Source of the DNA: Litorivivens sp041624475
GTDB lineage: Bacteria; Pseudomonadota; Gammaproteobacteria; Pseudomonadales; Spongiibacteraceae
Direction of reading: 5' to 3'
Assembly (NCBI RefSeq): GCF_041624475.1
Contig: NZ_JBFJUX010000004.1
Span: forward strand, 124,001 to 188,000
DNA: 64,000 nt
The notes beneath the pieces are model-generated. The model saw only the letters and a list, made by a program, of their open reading frames with translations. It was not told the origin of the DNA and made no database searches. Shown one piece after another: positions 57,446 through 64,000 of the stretch. The position numbers and the translations under genes were made by a program. The first letter of the stretch is position 1. The number at the start of each line of letters is the position of its first letter.

Positions 57446-58423
57446 CAGACGTCGCCACCAGCTGGGTGATGGCTGTTCTGGTTTTATGCTCAGTGGTTCT
57501 CGAGCAATAGCCAGTATTTGATCGGCGATATGTTGATGGGAAAACCGGCTCAATGCATGAGCTTCTCCGGCTTTGGCAATGCGAGTGCGCAACCCATTGT
57601 CTTGCCGCAGCTGTTGTATTTTCTCGATGGCTTCGTCAGCCGAATCATAAAGTACGATATTCTCCATATCCTTGAACCCTAAAGCCTCCTCCTCTCCGGC
57701 GCCCTGGCGAGCGGCGACGAGCACACAACCGCAGGCCATTGCTTCGAAGTTTTTGGCCATGTATTCGCCCAGTCCGATGTCGGCACTGATAAAAACTTCG
57801 ATGCGGTTCAGGGTGTCGCGATACTCCTCCTGGCTGTGGGTCCGCAGGCTGGTGACGCCGAGCGTTTGGTCGACCGATTCCAGTAATTCGCGCCGCTCAC
57901 GATAAACATCAGAGCGAACACGGCCAATAAACCCTAGCGGAATATCGCGTGCTAACTGTGTGTTTGACAGTGCATGTTGATCGAAGCCCTTCGGGATCAC
58001 TCGCGACTCGATACCTTGCTGGCGAAATCGTGCGGCTGTGGCAAAACCTGTCAGTATCAGGGTAGCCTGCGGGAGGTCTTGATAGTACTCCGTAAAAGCA
58101 CCGTACCAGCGTGAGGCGGGCAGGAAGTTCTGGCAGGCATCTTCTTCAAAGATTACAAGGTTGGGGATGGTTTTGAGGTTTTTGCTGAATCGCCGGATCT
58201 TGGAAAAAGGCAAATCCAGAATCACGCGATCATAGCGATGGCCTTGCAAGCGCTTGAAGGTTTTGGGGAAGGCTTTTATCTCTGGTTTTTCAAGAACCGC
58301 GACATCAAGGTCGTCGTATTCCCCGAGATAGCGATAAAGCCAGTCAAAATTTACATCACGATCGGCGTGGCCAATAAGCAGGGTGCGGTGTGGCTGGTAG
58401 CTGGTCACGTCTGGCATAGTCAA
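57431..58423 (-). CDS. Glycosyltransferase, GT-B type (CgeB-like)
   Basis: 330-residue protein with GT-B features: N-terminal LLIGHADRDVNFDWLYRYL and a C-terminal donor domain with SADIGLGEYMAKNFEAMACGCVLVA, close to the spore-protein-like CgeB/group 1 transferase arrangement. No DxD metal motif. The TTG at 58423 overlaps the upstream stop (TTGA) and is seven bases after AGGA; the ATG at 58417 is an alternative start. It forms a leftward pair with the GT2 gene at 58.4-59.3 kb. The sugar added is unknown. Confidence 0.75.
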   Translation of the reverse strand: MTMPDVTSYQPHRTLLIGHADRDVNFDWLYRYLGEYDDLDVAVLEKPEIKAFPKTFKRLQGHRYDRVILDLPFSKIRRFSKNLKTIPNLVIFEEDACQNFLPASRWYGAFTEYYQDLPQATLILTGFATAARFRQQGIESRVIPKGFDQHALSNTQLARDIPLGFIGRVRSDVYRERRELLESVDQTLGVTSLRTHSQEEYRDTLNRIEVFISADIGLGEYMAKNFEAMACGCVLVAARQGAGEEEALGFKDMENIVLYDSADEAIEKIQQLRQDNGLRTRIAKAGEAHALSRFSHQHIADQILAIAREPLSIKPEQPSPSWWRRLLKRQ

Positions 58424-59301
58424 AAAATCATCCTGGCAAGCGCGCGAATGGTTTTTTTGGAATAGTGACGGAGGCTTATGTCCTTCAATATGTCGCGGGC
58501 CAGCGCTTTCTGTTTCTGCTTGGCGGCGGTTAGCAGCAGGCTATTCATTTCCTTGGCGTAGACGCGCTCAAAACTCGGGTGATCGCGATATTCCAGCAGT
58601 GTCTTGCGAATGCAGTCACGCATGAAGGCCGTGTTTTTGTAGGTGTTGCTGCCGTGCTTGCGGTAATACAACATAATGTCATTGAGGGCATAGAAGCGGT
58701 AACCCTCACTGGAGAGTTTCATCCACATGTAGATATCTTCCAGTGCAATGTCGGGGCGATAGCCTCCGACAGCACGCATAGCCTCTGTGCGCACCAGTGC
58801 GGTTGACGCCGCGAAGCCGGGTTTTCGGCCTTCAAAAAAGTCTTCAAACACCAGCTCTCGCGCTGGATGGAAAACCTGACGTTTGTTGAGCAGCTGCCCC
58901 TTGCCATCAATATAGATCGCGTTACCCCCGCAAACCGCGTATTCGGGGTTGGCTTCGAGAAAGGTAACCTGCTTCTCGACCTTGTCGAGAAAGGCGATGT
59001 CATCGGAGCCCATCTGGAAGAAGTATTTTCCCCGGGCGCGCTCAAGTGCCTGATTGAGTGTGGCGGACAGGCCGATATTGGCTTGTGCCTGAAAGAAAAA
59101 CCCGTGGGTGTCAGCCAGTGCCTGAAGAATCGGCACACTGCCGTCAGTTGACCCATCGTCGTAGACCAACAGCTCAATGGCCGGGTACGTCTGGCGCAGA
59201 ATGCTGAGTACTGCATCGGTGATGTATTGCTCGTGGTTGTAACAGGACAGGGCCACCGTCACCAGCGGCTCTGCGACAGAGCCGGAGCTGTGATCATCCA
59301 T
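58420..59301 (-). CDS. Glycosyltransferase family 2
   Basis: 293 residues. VTVALSCYNHEQYI near residue 13, LLVYDDGSTDGS for nucleotide binding, and FFQMGSDDIAFLDKVEKQV (in parts) as the DxD-equivalent region; MRAVGGYRPDIALEDIYMWMKL is the acceptor-side block with ED. C-terminal 60 residues are basic and helical, possibly membrane-associating. Divergent from rmlA and followed by a second transferase with a four-base overlap. Likely acts on LPS or another surface glycan. Confidence 0.87.
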   Translation of the reverse strand: MDDHSSGSVAEPLVTVALSCYNHEQYITDAVLSILRQTYPAIELLVYDDGSTDGSVPILQALADTHGFFFQAQANIGLSATLNQALERARGKYFFQMGSDDIAFLDKVEKQVTFLEANPEYAVCGGNAIYIDGKGQLLNKRQVFHPARELVFEDFFEGRKPGFAASTALVRTEAMRAVGGYRPDIALEDIYMWMKLSSEGYRFYALNDIMLYYRKHGSNTYKNTAFMRDCIRKTLLEYRDHPSFERVYAKEMNSLLLTAAKQKQKALARDILKDISLRHYSKKTIRALARMIF

Positions 59302-59374
59302 AATGATATCTTTCTGAAACGAAACGGGAATTCTACGGCATGAGACCGGTGGGGTGCTACTTTGAGCCAGAAAA

Positions 59375-59383
59375 TGAGATAAT
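59375..59383 (+). promoter_or_regulatory. rmlA: Extended -10 promoter of the rml operon
   Basis: TG-A-GATAAT forms an extended -10 about 37 bases before the rmlA ATG. No convincing -35 precedes it, as is usual for extended -10 promoters. Confidence 0.45.
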
Positions 59384-59419
59384 CGCGCGCTTAATTTTTC
59401 AGGTTAACAACGAATACCG

Positions 59420-60301
59420 ATGAGAAAAGGCATTATTCTGGCGGGAGGCAGCGGCACGCGTCTCTACCCCTTGACCAAGGCGGTCAGCAAGCAGCTGATG
59501 CCTGTTTACGACAAGCCGATGATATTCTACCCACTGTCTACGCTGATGTTGGCGGGCATTCGGGATATTCTGGTGATTACCACCCCTCAGGATGCCCCGC
59601 ATTTCCAGCACCTGCTAGGCGATGGCAGCCAATGGGGTATCAACTTGCAGTACGCAGTGCAGCCGAGTCCGGATGGGCTGGCCCAGGCTTTTATTATCGG
59701 TGAAGACTTTATCGGTGGTGACAGCGTGTCGCTTGTTTTGGGCGACAATATCTTTTATGGCAGCGGCTTTGGTGCGCAATTGGAGGCCGCCAGCAAGGCC
59801 GAGCAGGGCGCAGAAGTGTTTGGCTACTACGTGGATGACCCCGAGCGCTATGGGGTGGTCGCCTGTGATGAGCAGGGTAATGTCACCAGTATTGAAGAAA
59901 AGCCTGTGGAGCCAAAGTCAAACTACGCTGTCACGGGCCTCTATTTCTATGACAACAATGTTGTAGAGATTGCTCGCAGTATCCAGCCCTCGGCTCGCGG
60001 TGAGCTGGAAATTACCGACGTCAACAATGTTTATCTCGCGCAAGGTAATCTTCGGGTCAATTTTATGCCCCGCGGCACGGCCTGGCTGGACACCGGAACC
60101 CACGAGTCCCTGCTTGATGCGGCTAATTTTGTTCGTGTCGTTGAGGCCCGTCAGGGGCTAAAAGTCTGCTGCCCGGAAGAAATTGCCTGGCGTAAGGGCT
60201 ATATTTCCACCGACAGCCTGCTGGAAATTGCCCGCGAGACCGAGAAAAGCGGCTATGGCGCTTATCTTCGGAAGATTGTACAACCCGGAACGCCCCAATG
60301 A
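59420..60301 (+). CDS. rmlA: Glucose-1-phosphate thymidylyltransferase
   Basis: Makes dTDP-glucose for dTDP-L-rhamnose, 293 residues. N-terminal KGIILAGGSGTRLYPLT with the catalytic GGSGTR, QLMPVYDKPMIFYPLS, LGDNIFYG, and EKPVEPKSNYAVTGLYFYD (in parts) identify RmlA. It is inhibited by dTDP-rhamnose in known enzymes. Overlaps rmlC by four bases. Gene order here is rmlA-C-D-B, unlike the common B-D-A-C. Confidence 0.97.
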   Translation: MRKGIILAGGSGTRLYPLTKAVSKQLMPVYDKPMIFYPLSTLMLAGIRDILVITTPQDAPHFQHLLGDGSQWGINLQYAVQPSPDGLAQAFIIGEDFIGGDSVSLVLGDNIFYGSGFGAQLEAASKAEQGAEVFGYYVDDPERYGVVACDEQGNVTSIEEKPVEPKSNYAVTGLYFYDNNVVEIARSIQPSARGELEITDVNNVYLAQGNLRVNFMPRGTAWLDTGTHESLLDAANFVRVVEARQGLKVCCPEEIAWRKGYISTDSLLEIARETEKSGYGAYLRKIVQPGTPQ

Positions 60302-60846
60302 AGGTCCACACAACCCCAATTGATGGTTTGCTGCTAATCGAGCCCAAAGTGTTTGGCGACGAGCGCGGTTTTTTCTGTGAGACCTGGCAGGCCAAACGCT
60401 ATCGCGAGGCCGGCGTTGAAGGCATTTTTGTGCAGGATAATCATAGCCGGTCGAGCCAAGGCGTCCTGAGGGGGCTGCACTATCAGATTCAACAGCCGCA
60501 GGGGAAGCTCGTCAGAGTGACCCATGGCGAAGTCTTCGATGTTGCGGTTGATATGCGCCGCTCTTCCGCCACCTTCGGGCAGTGGTATGGGGTTGTTTTG
60601 AGTGGCGAAAATCACCGTCAGATTTGGGTGCCGCCGGGTTTTGCGCACGGCTTTTATGTGATGTCCGAATCGGCGGATTTTCACTACAAATGCACCGACT
60701 ACTATGCTCCCGAGCACGAGCGTTGTCTGCTGTGGAATGATAAGGCGGTCGGTATCGAATGGCCTCTGGTTGATGGGAGCGAGCCCGAACTATCGGCAAA
60801 GGACAGAGTCGGCTTGCCACTTGAGAGCGCTGAGGCATTTATCTGA
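60298..60846 (+). CDS. rmlC: dTDP-4-dehydrorhamnose 3,5-epimerase
   Basis: Third step of dTDP-L-rhamnose synthesis, cupin fold, 182 residues. GDERGFFCETW near residue 20, the active-site VLRGLHYQIQQPQGKLV with His61, VWVPPGFAHGFYV-like IWVPPGFAHGFYVMSE with the catalytic Tyr, and YKCTDYYAPEHER near 126 identify it. ATGA overlap with rmlA and one-base overlap with rmlD show coupled translation. Confidence 0.97.
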   Translation: MKVHTTPIDGLLLIEPKVFGDERGFFCETWQAKRYREAGVEGIFVQDNHSRSSQGVLRGLHYQIQQPQGKLVRVTHGEVFDVAVDMRRSSATFGQWYGVVLSGENHRQIWVPPGFAHGFYVMSESADFHYKCTDYYAPEHERCLLWNDKAVGIEWPLVDGSEPELSAKDRVGLPLESAEAFI

Positions 60847-61709
60847 TGCGCGTTCTTGTTCTTGGCCGCAGTGGTCAGCTTGCTCAGGCACTGCTCGCGA
60901 CCAGACCGTCTGATACTGAGGCGCGGGCTTGGGGCCGCACTGAGCTGGATCTGTGCGATACCGGGCGTATTGAGGCGGCGATTCAAGGCTTTGGCCCCGA
61001 TGCGATTATTAACGCCAGTGCCTATACAGCGGTTGACCGCGCGGAATCGGAGCCCGATCTGGCGCGAGCGCTAAACGTGGATGCGGTCACTGAAATTGCC
61101 AAGGCCGCCCGCGTATTGTCTGTTCCCCTTGTGCATGTTTCAACGGACTTCGTATTTGATGGTCATCAGTCGAAGGCTTATGCCCCGGAAGATCCGTGCA
61201 ACCCCTTAGGTGTCTACGGCCAGACCAAGCGTGAAGGTGAATTAGCGCTGCTACAGGCTTACTCCGCAGCAGCCATCGTCCGCACCGCCTGGGTTTACCG
61301 GGCGGGCTCCGCCAATTTCATGTCGACCATGCTGCGCCTGATGGGTGATCGGGATGAACTGGGAGTGGTCGCTGATCAGATCGGCGCGCCAACTTCGGCG
61401 GATAATCTGGCTTCTGTGCTCTGGCGTGTCCTGGATCGGAAACTGTCGGGGGTTTGGCACTATACCGATGCGGGGGTGGCTTCCTGGTACGACTTTAGCT
61501 GCGCGATATACCGTGAGGCAAAACGTGCTGGCGTGCTGAACCGTACCGTCAGTATCAAGCCGATTAGCACTGCAGACTACCCGACACCGGCAACGCGACC
61601 GGCGTTTAGCGTGCTTGATTCGTGCAGCTTGCGTGACGCGACAGAATGGCCGGCTATTCATTGGCAGTCCGCTCTGATTGAGCAGATTTCAAAACTGAAA
61701 GAGAATTAG
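60846..61709 (+). CDS. rmlD: dTDP-4-dehydrorhamnose reductase
   Basis: NAD(P)H-dependent last step giving dTDP-L-rhamnose, 287 residues of short-chain dehydrogenase fold. N-terminal VLVLGRSGQLAQALL is the dinucleotide site; NASAYTAVDRAESEP, STDFVFDG and the catalytic YGQTKREGE (Tyr-x3-Lys) follow, then RTAWVYRAGSANFMSTMLRL (in parts). Starts within the rmlC stop and ends 12 bases before rmlB. Confidence 0.96.
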   Translation: MRVLVLGRSGQLAQALLATRPSDTEARAWGRTELDLCDTGRIEAAIQGFGPDAIINASAYTAVDRAESEPDLARALNVDAVTEIAKAARVLSVPLVHVSTDFVFDGHQSKAYAPEDPCNPLGVYGQTKREGELALLQAYSAAAIVRTAWVYRAGSANFMSTMLRLMGDRDELGVVADQIGAPTSADNLASVLWRVLDRKLSGVWHYTDAGVASWYDFSCAIYREAKRAGVLNRTVSIKPISTADYPTPATRPAFSVLDSCSLRDATEWPAIHWQSALIEQISKLKEN

Positions 61710-61721
61710 TAGAGCAGATAG

Positions 61722-62780
61722 ATGTCACGAAAATTATTAGTTACCGGCGGCGCCGGTTTTATCGGCTGCAACTTTGTTCACTACTGGCTTAAGAGCCATC
61801 CGCGCGATGAAGTTGTTGTTCTGGACGCGCTGACCTATGCGGGAAACCGCGCCAGTCTTGCTGCCGCTGAAGACAATCCGAGCTTTACCTTCGTTCACGG
61901 TGATATCAACGATACTGCACTGGTGGAAAAGCTTCTGCGCGAGCGCTTATTGGATACCATCGTCCATTTTGCGGCAGAGAGTCATGTCGATCGCTCGATT
62001 ACCGGGCCAGACGCTTTTATTGAAACCAATGTGCTTGGTACCCACTCTTTGCTGAAAGCCGCCCGCACTGTCTGGCTGGCAGGGGATGGCGTCCCGCACC
62101 GCTTCCACCATGTCAGTACCGATGAGGTCTACGGTTCGCTGGAGCCGGATGCGCCGGCCTTTACTGAGCAGCATCAATATCAGCCGAATTCACCTTACTC
62201 GGCCAGCAAGGCGGCTTCAGATCACCTTGTGCGTGCCTACCACCATACCTATGGCTTGGAGGTGACTACCAGTAACTGCTCGAATAATTACGGGCCGTTC
62301 CACTTTCCTGAAAAGCTGATCCCGCTGGCAATTACCAATCTATTATTGGGGAAAGAAGTTCCGATATACGGTGATGGCAAGAATATCCGCGACTGGTTGT
62401 ATGTAGAGGATCATGCACGCGGTATAGAGGCGGTACTGGAAAACGGGGTTTCCGGAGAAGTTTACAATATAGGTGGTCACAATGAGTTGGATAACTTAAC
62501 TTTGCTTGAGGTGTTATGCAAATCCCTTGACCGGAAGTTTGCCGATGATCCTGATCTGGCAGGTCGTTACCCGCTGGCCCCGCCCGCCAAGGGGTTACCA
62601 TGCTCAAGTAAACTGGTTTTCGTCAAAGATCGCGCTGGCCATGATCGACGATATTCCATTAACGCCGAAAAATTGCGCCGTGAGCTTGGCTTCGAGATAG
62701 CCGTCTATTTTGAAGAAGGTGTTTCAAGAACAACGGATTGGTTCTTGGCCAATCCGCAATGGTGGCGGCAGCAATTGTGA
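61722..62780 (+). CDS. rmlB: dTDP-glucose 4,6-dehydratase
   Basis: Second step of dTDP-L-rhamnose synthesis, 352 residues. NAD motif VTGGAGFIGCNFV at residue 6, HFAAESHVDRSI, the catalytic HVSTDEVYGSL, YSASKAASDHLV with Tyr-x3-Lys, NNYGPFHFPEKLIP and GKNIRDWLYVEDH are all present. Unusually, it is last in the rml run. It ends 20 bases before the flippase gene, which probably belongs to the same transcript. Confidence 0.97.
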   Translation: MSRKLLVTGGAGFIGCNFVHYWLKSHPRDEVVVLDALTYAGNRASLAAAEDNPSFTFVHGDINDTALVEKLLRERLLDTIVHFAAESHVDRSITGPDAFIETNVLGTHSLLKAARTVWLAGDGVPHRFHHVSTDEVYGSLEPDAPAFTEQHQYQPNSPYSASKAASDHLVRAYHHTYGLEVTTSNCSNNYGPFHFPEKLIPLAITNLLLGKEVPIYGDGKNIRDWLYVEDHARGIEAVLENGVSGEVYNIGGHNELDNLTLLEVLCKSLDRKFADDPDLAGRYPLAPPAKGLPCSSKLVFVKDRAGHDRRYSINAEKLRRELGFEIAVYFEEGVSRTTDWFLANPQWWRQQL

Positions 62781-62799
62781 GGATTGTGGAGTTTTTGGG

Positions 62800-64000
62800 T
62801 TGCTAACTCGGGGGTTAAAAATAGCGCGCTTTGCCGCTGGCGATCTTCTTTGGAAAGTTGCCAATGTGGTGGTTTTGGCTGTTGCTGCAAGGGTTTTGCC
62901 GCAAGAGCAAGCTGGCTTGGTTGTCCTTTCTCAGACGGCAAGTATGATTCTGCTGTCGCTCGGAGACCTGGGGTTTCGCGCTAGCGGAATCCGTTTGATA
63001 TCGCTGGCACAGAACAATGCCCGTGAAGTAGTGCGTGTGGTAATGGTGCGACGTGCTCTTTCTGTGTTGATTGCGGGGTTGCCGGGCGCACTTGTCTGTA
63101 GCGCATTGCTGGTTGACGATATTTCCGCATTTTTTAGCTTGGCGTTACTCCTGATTGCGTATCTTCCTTACTTTTTTTCCATGGACTGGGGGTTGCTTGC
63201 GCTGGGGCAAACAGGACAGGTTGCGATAGCGCGCGGTGCCTATGGCCTAGTGTTAATTGCTTTTGCAGCGCTCGCACTTGTTTTTGATGTTAATCTCACT
63301 TATTTCGCTTTTATGGTGCTTTCAGGTTATGGCGTCTTCGCCTTTATCTGCTGGTACTTCCTGAAAAAGCATACCGCGTATTCGGTTTCCATTGATGGCA
63401 AGCATGAGGGCGTCACTAAACTTAATGTCGGGGCAGAGCTGGCTTGGACCGCATCTATAGCATTAGCGAGCTCATTTGCAATTAATACTATTTTTCATTC
63501 ACTTGAAATTCTTCTGGCTGGTGCTTTCCTGGGGGAAAATGAATCCGCATTGTTTGCGGCGCCATTCAGGCTGGTTTTTAGTATTTATGCTGTGGGCTGG
63601 ATTCTGACACAGTATTTCTCACCGCATTTTGCGCGTCTTTTAAACGGTGAATTGAAGTCAAAGCTTCGATTTTTCGTTGTGTTTTTTTTCTACGGAACGA
63701 TTGCATCGGTCGCAACTTTCCTGCTCGCGCCATGGCTGACGACTATCGTGTATGGAGATGCATTCCCAAATGCGGCAGTCGTAATGCAATGGTTGGCGCC
63801 GACGATTTTGCTCGATTCGCTCGTTGCGTGCCAGGGAACGCTTCTTGTTATGCATAACCGTGGTCTGGCCTCGGCCTTTTCGTTAGGTGCAGGCTGCTTG
63901 GCATCTCTAGTTGTTTTTCTGATGTTTCGGGAGCAGGGTATAGTCGCGGTGGTTGCAGCGAAGTATGCTGCGTACATTGCCTTGTTCTCCATGCAAACAA
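62800..64000 (+). CDS. Wzx-like polysaccharide flippase (partial, runs off window)
   Basis: A frame open for 400 codons to the right edge, preceded by GGAG eight bases before a TTG start at 62800. The product begins LTRGLKIARFAAGDLLWKV and is strongly hydrophobic, with around ten or more membrane helices (for example LSVLIAGLPGALVCSALLV, LALLLIAYLPYFF, FFYGTIASVATFLLAPWL), and GLASAFSLGAGCLASLVVFLM near the end. This is the MATE/Wzx polysaccharide-exporter pattern. The stretch is visibly more AT-rich than the core genes. Position after rmlACDB fits lipid-linked O-antigen unit export. Confidence 0.8.
   Translation, partial: MLTRGLKIARFAAGDLLWKVANVVVLAVAARVLPQEQAGLVVLSQTASMILLSLGDLGFRASGIRLISLAQNNAREVVRVVMVRRALSVLIAGLPGALVCSALLVDDISAFFSLALLLIAYLPYFFSMDWGLLALGQTGQVAIARGAYGLVLIAFAALALVFDVNLTYFAFMVLSGYGVFAFICWYFLKKHTAYSVSIDGKHEGVTKLNVGAELAWTASIALASSFAINTIFHSLEILLAGAFLGENESALFAAPFRLVFSIYAVGWILTQYFSPHFARLLNGELKSKLRFFVVFFFYGTIASVATFLLAPWLTTIVYGDAFPNAAVVMQWLAPTILLDSLVACQGTLLVMHNRGLASAFSLGAGCLASLVVFLMFREQGIVAVVAAKYAAYIALFSMQT

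Overview
The window looks like chromosome from a free-living, probably marine gammaproteobacterium. The order Cellvibrionales or a relative (a Pseudomonas-like core genome plus polysaccharide-sulfatase and ergothioneine genes) is my best guess. The basis is gene order (tkt-epd-pgk-fba; nrdR-ribD-ribE-ribBX-ribH-nusB-thiL-pgpA; waaF-waaC-waaG-LPS kinase; ssrS next to the 5-formyl-THF cyclo-ligase gene), fairly high GC by eye, and E. coli-like protein sequences. No rRNA, tRNA, CRISPR array, integrase or transposase was seen. Almost all of the window is ordinary, densely packed housekeeping DNA.

Layout. 1-1.7 kb: a partial exported sulfatase with a LacI-type operator in its promoter, and a GH108 muramidase. 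1.8-7.7 kb: a cation/proton antiporter, lipocalin, and the ABC-F ribosome factors EttA and YbiT. 7.7-10.8 kb: serA with a small unknown partner, divergent from a D-2-hydroxyglutarate dehydrogenase. 10.8-15.5 kb: the S-adenosylmethionine cycle as one leftward operon, sahR-metK-ahcY-metF, with a perfect 20-bp palindrome upstream of the SahR-type regulator. 15.7-22.3 kb: tkt-epd-pgk-fba-hydrolase, interrupted by REP-like palindromes. 22.6-24.8 kb: a two-gene ergothioneine locus (egtB-egtD). 24.9-33.5 kb: PhzF-like protein, glyA, then nrdR, riboflavin genes, nusB, thiL, pgpA and a DCC-family protein. 33.5-41.5 kb: a TPP riboswitch followed by thiC-thiO-thiS-thiG, a LOG-family nucleotide hydrolase, a fused thiDE, a retropepsin-like protease and a stand-alone ribA. 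41.5-46.3 kb: cyclo-ligase gene, 6S RNA, a 2OG-Fe(II) oxygenase, argE, and a PhoU-like/PiT phosphate-uptake operon with a Pho-box-like site. 46.3-51.9 kb: an orphan GspE/PilB ATPase, glnE, ilvE. 52-64 kb: LPS core (waaF, waaC, waaG, a double LPS kinase), glycosyltransferases, the dTDP-rhamnose genes rmlACDB, and a partial Wzx-like flippase running off the right edge.

How the genes fit together. Several blocks meet in one-carbon, SAM and cofactor metabolism: serA and glyA (serine/glycine), metF (methyl-THF), metK/ahcY (SAM/SAH), thiO (glycine to the thiazole of thiamine), riboflavin genes (FAD for MetF and ThiO) and the 5-formyl-THF cyclo-ligase. The last 12 kb builds LPS core and the start of an O-antigen or rhamnose-containing glycan.

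Most notable observations: the SahR operator and operon; the TPP riboswitch with a visible competing helix that could control access to the thiC ribosome binding site; a Pho-box-like site over the -35 region of the phosphate-uptake operon; a RibB protein carrying a dead GTP-cyclohydrolase II domain with the active RibA elsewhere in the window; a tandem LPS-kinase fusion; a LOG hydrolase inside the thiamine cluster; and inverted pairs of REP-like elements. I did not find a clearly new multi-gene system.
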